Shown here: one piece after another, positions 40,724 through 50,763 of the stretch
Position numbering within the stretch: position 1 is the first letter of the stretch
How the letters are laid out: every line of letters starts with the position of its first letter
The notes under the pieces: model-generated
The model's database searches: none
The model's input: only the letters and a program-made list of their open reading frames with translations
What the model was told of the DNA's origin: nothing
Assembly (NCBI RefSeq): GCF_051106095.1
Contig: NC_135787.1
Location: 157,116,001 to 157,180,000 of the forward strand
Source: Pogona vitticeps
Lineage: Eukaryota > Chordata > Lepidosauria > Squamata > Agamidae
Reading direction: 5' to 3'
Length of the DNA stretch: 64,000 nucleotides
Translations under genes and position numbers: made by a program

Positions 40724-40758
40724 TCCGTGCTTTAAACTGCTACTTGCAGTTTAAAATA

Positions 40759-41010
40759 CAGTGGTGCCTCGCACAACGAGTGCCTCACACAACGATGAAT
40801 TCACACAACGATGCCTTTTTCTGTCAAATTTGCTGCCTCACACAGCGATGTTTCCTATGGGGGATTTTCACACAACGATCTCCCTTTTCGCTCCTGTAAA
40901 AGTGTCTTACAATGCTTGGACGCTGTTTTAAATGATTGCAATGGTTAGTCCACCTCCTGAAACCTATGCAAACTGATTTTGGTGTTGTTCTGACACTTCG
41001 TTAATTTATG
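40759..41010. mobile_element. Tigger/pogo-like MITE, left part
   Basis: TA then CAGTGGTGCCTCGCACAACG starts the element. The later stretch GGTGTTGTTCTGACAC parallels the interior of the copy at 46135. A matching right end is not seen. Confidence 0.65.
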
Positions 41011-41093
41011 ATGATTTTTTGTTTTTTCTCCATAGGAAACCATTGGATGGTCTGTCTAATGGTTTCCAATGGAAAAAACAAAAAATCATCATT
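41008..41093. repeat. large hairpin-forming inverted repeat
   Basis: Two arms of about 36 bp, reading ATGATGATTTTTTGTTTTTT in the left arm and its near complement in the right, separated by 13 bases. It lies at the broken side of the MITE at 40759. Confidence 0.85.
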
Positions 41094-41699
41094 GGTGGCA
41101 TTGGTGGTAGCATCTTCAATGGCCAGGGAGACCCATCCACCATCACTGCCAATACACTCTCTGGCTGTCGCTGCCACCACTATCAGATACCCACTGGGCA
41201 AGCCAGCCCTGTGGAGGTGGAAGGGATCTTTCTCTGGCTGGTTGCAAAAGAAGCCCTACAGTTATCACCCAAAGGTAAAAAGCCAGGCCTCTCTTGCCCC
41301 AGCCTTCTACTCACACAAACTGAAAGAATTAGGAGTTTCATGAAGCAGATATCACAGAATGCCTATGATTCTGAAGGTGGTATGAAAAATTCACTAGACA
41401 GGCAAACATTTTGCCACTTGGGTGTTATGTAGGCACCATGATTTGATCCATTAATTAAACTGTTCTAGGGTGTGTGTACTGCAAAACAACTGCAAAACTT
41501 TGGCACAGGTTTTGAGGGGACCCCAAAAGTTTATAGATCTCTTAAGCCTCCTCTCTCCCTCGCCAGTGCTAAAACTCTCAACTAATCAAGAATACTAAAT
41601 TCAAATCATCAATCAAATACATACTCCATTTTAAAAGTTAGAGCTTTTACCTACTACAGTATCAACAAATGACTGTTTTTTTTTGTTCTCAAGGAAAAT

Positions 41700-42888
41700 A
41701 GAGCGAAACATTTCTTACAGTGCATTGCCATATACACAAGGAAGCGATGTCCATTTTGTGGTTCAGTGTCACCAGTATGCAGATAACACTCAACTCTATC
41801 TCTCGTTGCCATCTAAATCCAAGGAAGCTGTTTGGGCTCTAGATCAAAGTCTGATGACAGTAATGGATTGGATGAAGGTGAAAAAATTGAAACGTAATCC
41901 AGACAAGATAGAGGTGCTCCTGGTCAGTTGAAAGGCAGATCAAGGAATAGGGATGCCACCTGTACTGGATGAAGTTACACACTCTCAGAAAAAAACAGGT
42001 GCACAGCTTGGGGGTGGTCCTGGATTTGTTTCTGAGCCAGGTTTCAACAGTGGCCATGAGTACCTTTGCACAATTAAAACTAGTGTGCCAGCTGTGCCCA
42101 TTCCTGGAGAGGTCTGACACATGCCTTAGTTACATCTCAGTTGGATTACTATAATGCACTCTATGTGCCTTTGGAAAGTGTCCAGAAAATTCAGCAGGTC
42201 CAAAATGCAGCAGCCATATTGCTAACTAGGTCTAGTCACAGGGATCACATAACCCTCCTGTTACAACAGCTTCACTAGCCGCCCAGAGTGGTAGAATATA
42301 CCAGATGGGCGGGATATAAATCAAATAAATAAATAGGTGCTGATCCATTCTGGGGCAGAATTTAAAGTGTTGGTTTTAATCTAAAAAGCCCTAAACAGCT
42401 TGGGCCAAAGTTCTCTCAAGGATCGCATCTCGCTTTCTGAGCCTGCTGGGGTGTTAAGATCGACAAGAGAGGCCTTGCTCTTGGTTCCACCACCTTCACA
42501 AGAGTATTTGGTGGATACATGGGAGAGAGCCTTCTCTGTTGCTGCACTGAAACTTTGAACTGCCTCCCACGGAAGACCAGGTGGACCCCCATCTTTGTTG
42601 TCCTTCTGCAAGCAGGTGAAGACCTTTCTGTTTAAGCACACTTTCCCTAAGTAACTGGTTATCTGAGTGGTGTTTTTAAATGAATGGTTGTGCCTTATTG
42701 CTTTGAATGTGTTTTTGTTGTTGCTCTTGTTTACTGTCCTTTAGTGAGGTATTTGTTTGTTCCTTTTTGTATTTGTATAGCTACTGGTTTTATTTCTTCA
42801 TTTATTTAGCTTTATATATTATCTTTAATGATGTAAGGCACCTTGGAGGTTTTTTAGGCAGGGTATGTATGAATGAATGAATGAATGT
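41700..42888 (+). mobile_element. L2 LINE 3' part
   Basis: Readable reverse-transcriptase pieces are QYADNTQLYLSLPSKSKEA (near 41777; a YADN version of the YADD catalytic motif), LKRNPDKIEVLLVS (41890), SQLDYYNALYVPLE (42139) and VQNAAAILLTRSS (42200). The end carries CACCTTGGAGG and an (ATGA)n tail at 42865-42888. It is broken and 5'-truncated. Confidence 0.75.
42279..42333 (+). mobile_element. short L2 3' tail nested in L2
   Basis: GCCGCCCAGAGTGGTAGAAT to the AAATAAATAAATAG run is an L2-type terminus sitting in the middle of the L2 open region, where LINE coding sequence resumes right after it. Confidence 0.55.
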
Positions 42889-42955
42889 TACTTCACCATA
42901 GACATGTCTTTCTAAACCCAGGAAACTGAAAGTTTATTCTGAAAATGTCCAAAGG

Positions 42956-44556
42956 TTGTTGTTGTTTAGTCGTGTCCGACTCTTCATGACCCCATGGACC
43001 AGAGCACGCCAGGCCCTCCTGTCTTCCACTGCCTCCCAGAGTTTGGTCAAATTCATGTTGGTTGCTTCGATGACACTGTCCAGCCATCTCGTTCTCTGTC
43101 GTCCCCTTCTCCTCCAGCCTTCACACTTTCCCAACATCAGGGTCTTTTCCAGGGAGTCTTCTCATGAGATGGCTGAAGTATTGGAGACTCAGCTTCAGGA
43201 TCTGTACTTCCAGTGAGCACTCAGGCTTGATTTCCTTTAGAATGGATAAGTTTGTTCTCCTTGCAGTCCAGGGGACTCTCAAGAGCCTCCTCCAGCACCA
43301 CAATTCAAAAGCATCAATTCTTCGGTGGTCAGCTTTCTTTATGGTCCAGCTCTCACTTCCGTACATCACTATAGGAAATACCATAGCTTTGACTATTCGG
43401 ATTTTTGTCAGCAGGGTGATGTCTCTGCTTTTTAAGATGCTGTCAAGGTTTGTCATAGCTTTCCTCCCAAGAAGCAGGTGTCTTTTAATTTCGTGGCTAC
43501 TGTCACCATCTGCAGTGATCATGGAGCCCAAGAAGGTAAAATCTGTCACTGCCTCAATATCTTCCCCTTCTATTTCCCAGGAGGTGATGGGACCAGTGGC
43601 CATGATCTTAGTTTTTTTGATGTTGAGCTTCAGACCGTTATTTGCACTCTTCTCCTTCACCCTCATTACAAGGTTTCTTAATTCCTCACTTTCTGCCATC
43701 AGAGTGGTATCATCTGCATATTGGAGGTTGCTGATATTTCTCCCAGCAGTTTTTCCTTTTTTTAATTATTTTCCTGTATTTCTTTGCATTGTTCATTTAA
43801 GAAGGCCCTCTTGTCTCTCCTTGCTATTCTTTGGAAGTCTGCGTTCAGTTTTCTGTAACTTTCCCTATCTCCCTTGCATGTTGTTAACCTTCCCTTCTCT
43901 GCTATTTCTAAGGCCTCGTTGGACAGCCACTTTGCTTTCTTGCATTTCCTTTTCTTTGGGATGGTTTTTGTTGCTGCCTCCTGTACAATGTTATGAGTCT
44001 CTATCCAAAGTTCTTCAGGCACTCTGTCCACCAAATCAAGTTCCTTAAATCTGTTCTTCACTTCCACTGTGTATTCATAAGGGATTTGGTTTAGATTATA
44101 CCTGACTAGCCCAGTGGTTTTTCCTACTCTCTTCAGTTTAAGCTTGAATTTTGCTATGAGAAGCTGATGATCAGAGCCACAATCAGCTCCAGGTCTTGTT
44201 TTTTTGCTGAAAAGAAAAGAGCTTCTCCATCTTTGGCTGCAGAGAATATAATCAATTTGATTACAATATTGCCCATCTGGTGATTTCCATGTGTAGAGTC
44301 GCCTCTTGTGTTTTTGGAAAAGAGTGTTTGTGATGACCAGCTTGTTCTCGTGACAAAACTCTATTAGCCTTTGCCCTGCTTCGTTCTGAACTCTAAGGCC
44401 AAATCTTCCTGTTATTCCTTTTATCTCTTGACTCCCTACTTTAGCATTCCAATCCCCTAGAATGAGAAGAACATCTTTCTTTCATGTCAGTTCTAGAAGG
44501 TGTTGTAAGTCTGCATAGAATTGGTCAATTTCAGTCTCCTCAGCTTTGGTGGAGAG
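42956..44556 (-). mobile_element. BovB LINE with internal RT deletion and 29-bp target duplication
   Basis: The minus-strand element starts in the endonuclease and includes the ORF2 segment VKNRFKELDLVDRVPEELW (near 44060) and FLNEQCKEIQENN (near 43775). A junction at about 43742 then skips roughly 1 kb of reverse transcriptase and resumes with SEELRNLVMRVKEKSANNGL. The tail is normal. A 29-bp duplication beginning TGAAAGTTTA occurs at 42927-42955 and 44557-44585 with one mismatch. Confidence 0.93.
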
Positions 44557-44585
44557 TGAAAGTTTATTCTGAAAATTTCCAAAGG

Positions 44586-45710
44586 TACAGCTATGCTATT
44601 CAGGACTGCAGCAAGCTCAACAAAAGGCTCAATGCGCTTTAAAATGCTAAGAAATACTATATATATTGGCATAAGCTTTTGTTGACTGGAGAACACTGTG
44701 GGCTTGAAGGACTTGTGTCCACAAAAGGATTATTGCATAATAAATTGTTTGGGCTTCATTGGGCAACAAAATGCTTTTATATGGGTTGGAGAGAGTAAAA
44801 TTTCTAAGCTACAACCTTGGCATCAAGATTTTCTTAGAGATATAAATAAAAACAGCATCTTGCACAAGGAGGAGGTAGTACTATGTAAAGAGCCAACCTT
44901 TATGCTTTATGTCTAAAAACAGCTTGCTTATTCCAAAGGCATTTTACCTACTTTTTTGCCCAGGCCTAGTATATTAGAAAGACAGGTTGGCAGAAATCAA
45001 AATATTAGGGAAGAGGTGGTACTTTTCTACTGGAACTTGGGAGTTTAGCCTGTAAGTATAAGCTTAATCCTATCAAGACAATCCTTTTAGAAGGATGGTA
45101 CCTTGAAAGCCCTGTTTCCAGGTCAGCCAATTTAAAGAGAGGATCATTATAGCTCATATATGGGGGAGCTGGAAACTGGCAGATTTGGCAGTCCTCTTGG
45201 GCAGAATAAAATATGGAGGAGTACATTGGTTTTATGTCACACATTACAAAATATAAGCTGAAACTCTTATATTTGTATAATGCAGGAATTTCAGCAAGTA
45301 CAGCAAAATACAGTCTACTTCTCTGAATATATTTGCCCTAGAAGAGAGAGATGCTTTTCTACATCTGAGAAGCACCGATGACTGCCTTCAGGAAAGAAAC
45401 AAGCTTAGCTCTTTTCATGTACATTGTGTGTAAACAAATACTTTTTATCTTGATCCCATTGCAGCATGACAGTGAAGCCTGGCCACTTTATTCAGAGGGC
45501 AAAGTGGGCATTTGCCCAGGGTACACTGTCTGTAGGGACCCACATAAAGCGGAATGGATTGGCCAGAGCAGCCGCTGTCACCAGCAGAGCTGGAGGACCC
45601 TCCAGTACGCATGACCCCCTCCTCTGCCTCCTCTCTGATCTAAAGCTTTGTTTATTTATTTACTGCTACCAAGATTTCCTTCTTAGCCATTTAGTCTTGT
45701 TTATGTTATA
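44586..45710. other. intergenic, unassigned
   Basis: No gene is visible. Repeat-like words such as GGCATAAGCTTTTGTTGACT near 44669 suggest an old DNA transposon but I cannot name it. Confidence 0.35.
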
Positions 45711-46129
45711 CAGTGGTGCCTTGCTAGACAGTTGCCCTGCATGACAGTTTTTTTTGCTAGACACTGATTTTTTGCGATCACTATAGCGATTCGCAAAAAC
45801 AGTGATTCCTATGGGGGAATTTCGCTGGACAATGTTTGGTCCTTGCTTCACAGATTTTCGCTAGATGACAATTTTGACTGCTCCCTCCACACTTGCAAAA
45901 CAGGTGTTTTTGGGACCTAAGCTTTGCAAGACAGCGATTTAAACAGCTGATCGGCGGTTCACAAAGCGGCTTTCCTATGGCCGATCTTCACTAGACGACG
46001 ATTCTTCCCCATTGGAATGCATTAAACAGGTTTCAATGCATTCCAATGGGGAAATGCTTTTCGCTAGACAATGATTTTGCTAAACAGCGATTTCAGTGGA
46101 ATGGATTATTGCCTAGCAAGGCATCACTG
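45711..46129. mobile_element. Tigger/pogo-like MITE, 419 bp
   Basis: TA-flanked, CAGTGGTGCCTTGCTAGACA at the left and CTAGCAAGGCATCACTG at the right. Subfamily with CTAGACA words; the copy at 62509 is the same kind in the opposite orientation. Confidence 0.88.
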
Positions 46130-46134
46130 TATTA

Positions 46135-46666
46135 CAGTGGTGCCTCGCTTAACGAGCGCTTCATTTAACAATGAATTAGCTTAGTGATGACTTTTTTGGA
46201 GCGTTTTTGCGCTCCGTTTAACGATGGTCCCTATGGGCGATTTTCGCTTAGCGATGTTGGGACTATGCTTCGCATAACGATTAAATTTTTGGGTCCCTTG
46301 TTTCGCTTAACGATGGTTTAAACAACCTCATGTTTGCTGTTTTTTAAATGTTATAAAGTTAAAGTTTACTGTTTAAAATGTTTGAAATCATAAAGTGCAC
46401 TTAATAAATCCTTTGTTAACCAAATTTGACTTTGTTCTGACTCTTTTTTAACTTGTTGTTGAATTTTCCCCCCCATTGAGATGCATTGAATAGGTTTCAA
46501 TGCATTTCAATTGGGGAACCGCGTTTCGCTTAGCAATGTTTCCTATGGCGATTTTCGCTTAAGGATGGCAATTCGTTCCTATTGGAACGGATTATCCGGT
46601 TTTCAATGCATTTCAATGGGATGAATTTTTTGGAACGAATTAAAATTGTTAAGCGAGGCACCACTG
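46135..46666. mobile_element. Tigger/pogo-like MITE, 532 bp
   Basis: TA-flanked, CAGTGGTGCCTCGCTTAACG at the left and TTAAGCGAGGCACCACTG at the right. It starts five bases after the preceding MITE. Interior noncoding and AT-rich. Confidence 0.88.
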
Positions 46667-46679
46667 TACATTGTTCATG

Positions 46680-47600
46680 TTGTACAACCTATTTAGGTGG
46701 CAAGTAAGGGAGAGGGAGGGAGGAGGAAGGCCCCTCCCACTGTTGTATTTTTTGCCCTGGACCCATCAGAGCCTTGAATCAGCCCTGCAGTGAAGAGGGA
46801 ATGTGTGGATGGGAGTGTAGTTATGGCTCAAGACTACATGCCTGTGGATATTCAGAGTCTGTTATCAATGCTAGAAAGCCACCACAGGGGAACAAAGGGG
46901 AGGGTGTGCACACACGCATGCATGGTACACAATGTCTTGCACTCACCATAGCAGCCAAAAAACAGGCAGGCTCAAAGTCTGAGCATGTCTGATTGCCATG
47001 CAGCCTGACTTCACTCAACTAGATCTTTTTCTCATCACAGAAGCTAGAAGAGCCAAATCACTGCTGCCTACAAAAATAAATGAGTTTTGCCCCCACCAGC
47101 AAGGAGTTTACTCCCCCTCCCCCGATGCAAGTAAGAAGAGCCTCCCTAAATCTTGAGGGTAAAGCAATTTTTGAGGAGATAAAACTATATACTGTATAAA
47201 ACTAAGTCAGAATTGTAATTATTTTCAATCTTTCTTGTTCAGAAGTAACTTAGTAGTTGCTTCTAGAGTTATATTTAAAATCTGCAAAATGGAGGAACAG
47301 GGCTGCAGTAGTCAGACCACGTTTCTGTAAAAAGTAGTTAACTGAAAGTTGGAATTACAGTACATAGCAAAATGAGTTACCACCTTTATTTTACATTAAT
47401 AACGTAATTCGGCCACGCCTGAAACAAAACCAGATAGAGTAAAAACACTGAACTTATTATTTGCGCTACTGGCTTCTGAGCTTTGGATATCAAATAAAGA
47501 CAAAGAACCTTGCCATATTTTAAACACGATCTTAAAAGAAGAGACCGGCGTGGCGTAAACCTTCAGCGACTTCATAAGAGATTCAAGTGTGATCCTTCGT
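46680..47600. other. intergenic upstream of NEDD1
   Basis: I see no named repeat or gene. A candidate donor CAG/GTACGT at about 47606 precedes the CpG island and could belong to an alternative upstream NEDD1 exon. Confidence 0.35.
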
Positions 47601-47659
47601 TGTCAGGTACGTATTTATAATCACAAGCAGCCCTGCAAATCAAACAAACATTCAGAAGG

Positions 47660-48330
47660 GTGCCATGACCTGCGTCACGTGACTCCGCCCGCTTCCCTTT
47701 CTTTCTTTCTCGTTTAAAAAGCCCAGCCAGTAGGAGGAGAGACCCTGAGGCCACCCCAGCCTCTTTTAAGACAACGGCGGGTTCCCAAAGAAAGCCCCAC
47801 CTCCCTCCCGTTCTCTCAGCCCTCCGTACTTTCTTGCTGGGAGGGGAGAGAAGCGGACGCGCCTTCCACTCTTTTGCCTTCTCTCGGCTGCCGTAAACGG
47901 AGGTTCTTCTCTCTCCCACCCCCCCCCCCCACCGGCGCTGAAGGAAAGGCGCGCGCGGGGATGGGGGCGGCGAGTTGATTCCCGCAGTGCCTGACGGGAC
48001 GGGCTGCGAAGTTAGTTGTGAAGAAGTGTGGAAAAGGTCCGCTCGCGGCTCTCCCGGGCGGGCGCTTCGGGGAGGGGAGGACGGGAACCCGCCTGCCTTA
48101 AGACGTTCGTGGACGCCCGCTCCTGCCCTGGGAGACTTCATGCCGACGAGGAGAGCTGGCTAGAGCGCCCTTTTCCCGGGGGGTGTCTCGGCCAAGGGGG
48201 AAGGTGAGGGGGGGGGGAGCCCGGCGTCTCTCACGGAGTTTATATGTGTCTCTGGGAGTCATTCGCTTCCTCCTCCTAGGGCAGACGGACCTTCCCGGGG
48301 TGGAGCGGGGCTCCAGCTGCCCGCCAACGG
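47660..48330 (+). promoter_or_regulatory. CpG island, NEDD1 promoter and likely first exon
   Basis: CpG-rich and GC-rich sequence in an otherwise AT-rich region, just upstream of NEDD1. It has an E-box TCACGTGA at 47675, a CCGCCC GC box at 47685 and no TATA box at a clear position. The most plausible non-coding exon 1 ends at AAG/GTGAGG (48203/48204). The transcription start is not determined by sequence alone. Confidence 0.7.
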
Positions 48331-48896
48331 GGCGGGGTTTCGGTGTGTTTTGAAAGCTGGGGAAAAAAAACCTCCCCTGTTAAACCACACTGGCTCTTCG
48401 ATGCCGGAGGGGAGAAAGTGGAGAGGGTCCCCTGTACCTTCCCGGTTGCTTCTCGGTGCAAACCAGGATAACTAACCAGTTGCTGACAAGTCTATGGGCT
48501 TGTCTACACGGCTGAGCTGGAGTGGGGCTGGATCGGACTAAATGGGATAGCTAGGAGGTCCAGCATGCCATTTGGTGCGATCCTCGCATCCGAATGGCAT
48601 AGGGATCTCAAGTGATTCCCTTTGGTCCACAGTAGTTTGCCATCAGTTTGCCAGTAGTGGCTTAAGAAGAGAAGTGCCTTCAGCTACCTGGAGGGATCGA
48701 GAGAGTGAAAAATAACTTTTAAATTATACATGACAGCGGCAAACATAATACCACAGCACTTTTAAAATAACGTTAAGTATGTGCTTTAGGAATACCTACC
48801 TAATATGCATACCTAACTTGTAATACACATACATAATGCTGTTCTTAAAGTGATGCAGTGTGCATTTACTGCTTTTATACTCATTTTGAATGGGTT

Positions 48897-49110
48897 GAAT
48901 AGCTCTGTGCGTTAGGTATCTGACTACTGAGTAAAAGGTTGGGAGTTTGATTTCCTACTGTGCAGCCCAGAAGAGCCAGTCTGTGTTGCCTTGGATGTTC
49001 CAGGATGCCTCCAGAAGAAGGGAATGATAAATCACTTCTGAGTATTCCCTACCTAGAAAACTTTGGAAAGGGTCAGCATAATCAGCATTGACAGCATGCA
49101 ATTATAATTA
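48897..49110 (+). mobile_element. tRNA-derived SINE, body type A
   Basis: A GAATAGCTCTGTGCGTTAGG head, a GGTTGGGAGTTTGATTTCC B-box block and the body AGAAGGGAATGATAAATCAC followed by a GACAGCATGCAATTATAAT end. It lies in NEDD1 intron 1. Confidence 0.75.
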
Positions 49111-50040
49111 ATTAACACACACTTAAATACATTTTTAAAAAACTTCCTCAGCCCCTCTATGGAGCTGTTTAATTTGCCAATATTCTAAAGTGGATGTCTT
49201 CACAGTATTAACAAATTAGAAAATGAAGCCTCACTTTGGTTTGTTTCAATGATCACACACACTGGCAATGGACCAAGACACAGCAATCCTGCCTGCACCA
49301 ATAAAGAATCCGCTCTTGACAGGACCCAGGAAGGTACAGGTAGGATCATTCTGGGGACAGGCTGGTTCACTCCATCACAGACATTGTCTGATCTCTGTCT
49401 TCAGGAGGAAACTAGCTTGTCTCTTCAGTGGGTCAGATAGCAGGCTTAATGCCTGTATAGTCAGCCTCTGTCTTTATAGTTAATCCTATACAGTATTTCA
49501 ACAAGAGGTAAAATCCACTAGGGTCAGTAGGGCTTAATCCCATACACAGAAGTACTTATGGCTCTGTAAGTGATTCTTATAATTTTCTTGTGATTTAAAA
49601 TTTGGTATAGATCAAGGTGGCTTGTGAGCACTCAGTACACATCTCACAAACAGGTAGTTTTTTTTTTAAAAAGTATTATGTAAACAGTGCTTTTCAACCA
49701 GATCATATCTTTTTGACTTGAACATCTCTTGTTTATCCAACAGGGTTGGTTACGTATGACAAATACACATATGTCAATATTCCTTCCCATTGTATTACAT
49801 CGTGGGAAGTAGCAATTCTGTAACATTTTAAGAACTCTCCAGACTGCTATTTACTTGTTTTACACTACTTAGTAAGTTTTCCCTTCATATATAGAATGGC
49901 CATCTGAATTCCAATATGAACTTTGCAGACCCCCTTAGCATAGGTGCTGTTGGAAATTAGGGTTCTGAAACTTTTGTGAATCAAAGTTAATCTCATAAAC
50001 TTTTATTAACTGCCTTGTTCGTTTTGTCACAAACAATATT

Positions 50041-50190
50041 ATTCTCGAAGGCTTTCATGGCTGGGATCCGATGGTTGTTGTAGGTATTTTGGGCTGTTTG
50101 GCCATGTTCTGGAGGTTTTTCTTCCTAACGTTTCACCAGTCTCTGTGGCCTGCATCTTCAGAGGACAGGAGTCAGATCCAGAGCACAGAC
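50041..50190. mobile_element. dispersed repeat, possibly Penelope-like
   Basis: ATTCTCGAAGGCTTTCATGG to AACGTTTCACCAG is a common reptile interspersed repeat. From memory it belongs with Penelope-like elements, but I cannot confirm this from the sequence. Confidence 0.35.
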
Positions 50191-50616
50191 AGAGTGAATT
50201 AATATCAGTAATTAAATAATTCTTTCTTCAATCCTGGGCTTACTTGACTAACCTGCAACATGAAGGATTGTGAGTGAGTCAGGTGAGCCCCAGAATTTGA
50301 ACAGGAACTTCTAAATTATTGGCAATCCTCCCCCCCCCCCCCGCTCCTTATATTACCTTTATGCAGGGGTAATTTATGCAACAGGATTTTGGCCTAAGTT
50401 TAGGTTAACATGCAAGATTGCAGCTGTGTGTGCCTTGATGCATAATAGTCATGTGCCACTGCAGCAATTGCTTGCCATAATTTATTGTTGCTGCTTACTC
50501 AGCATAACAGTTTTCCTGATTACAAGTAATACTGAGCATTACAGTAATTTGTAGATGGTTATAATTGTGTAATGGCCCTTATTCAAGAGTGCCTTTTTTT
50601 CTTTTTTTGTTCATAG

Positions 50617-50763
50617 GTACAGCCATGCAGGAAAGCATCCGCTTTGCTTCATCAGGAGATGATGATGTTAAAATATGGGACGCTTCATCCATTACTCTAG
50701 TAGACCAGTTCAGTCCTCATGCTTCATCCCATCCAGTTAATGCTGTATGTTGGGGTAGCAACA
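50617..50763 (+). CDS. NEDD1: NEDD1 first coding exon
   Basis: Acceptor TTTTTTTGTTCATAG, ATG in a GCCATGC context at 50625, and 46 codons plus one base to a GTATCC donor. Its last base pairs with the next exon to make asparagine. Confidence 0.9.

Noticed and set aside
43164-44048. 294-codon open frame on the + strand
   Set aside because: It is the antisense of a minus-strand BovB, and similar antisense frames appear in other BovB copies.
47572-48141. 189-codon open frame on the - strand over the CpG island
   Set aside because: GC-rich composition avoids stops. No domain or splice pattern supports a gene there.
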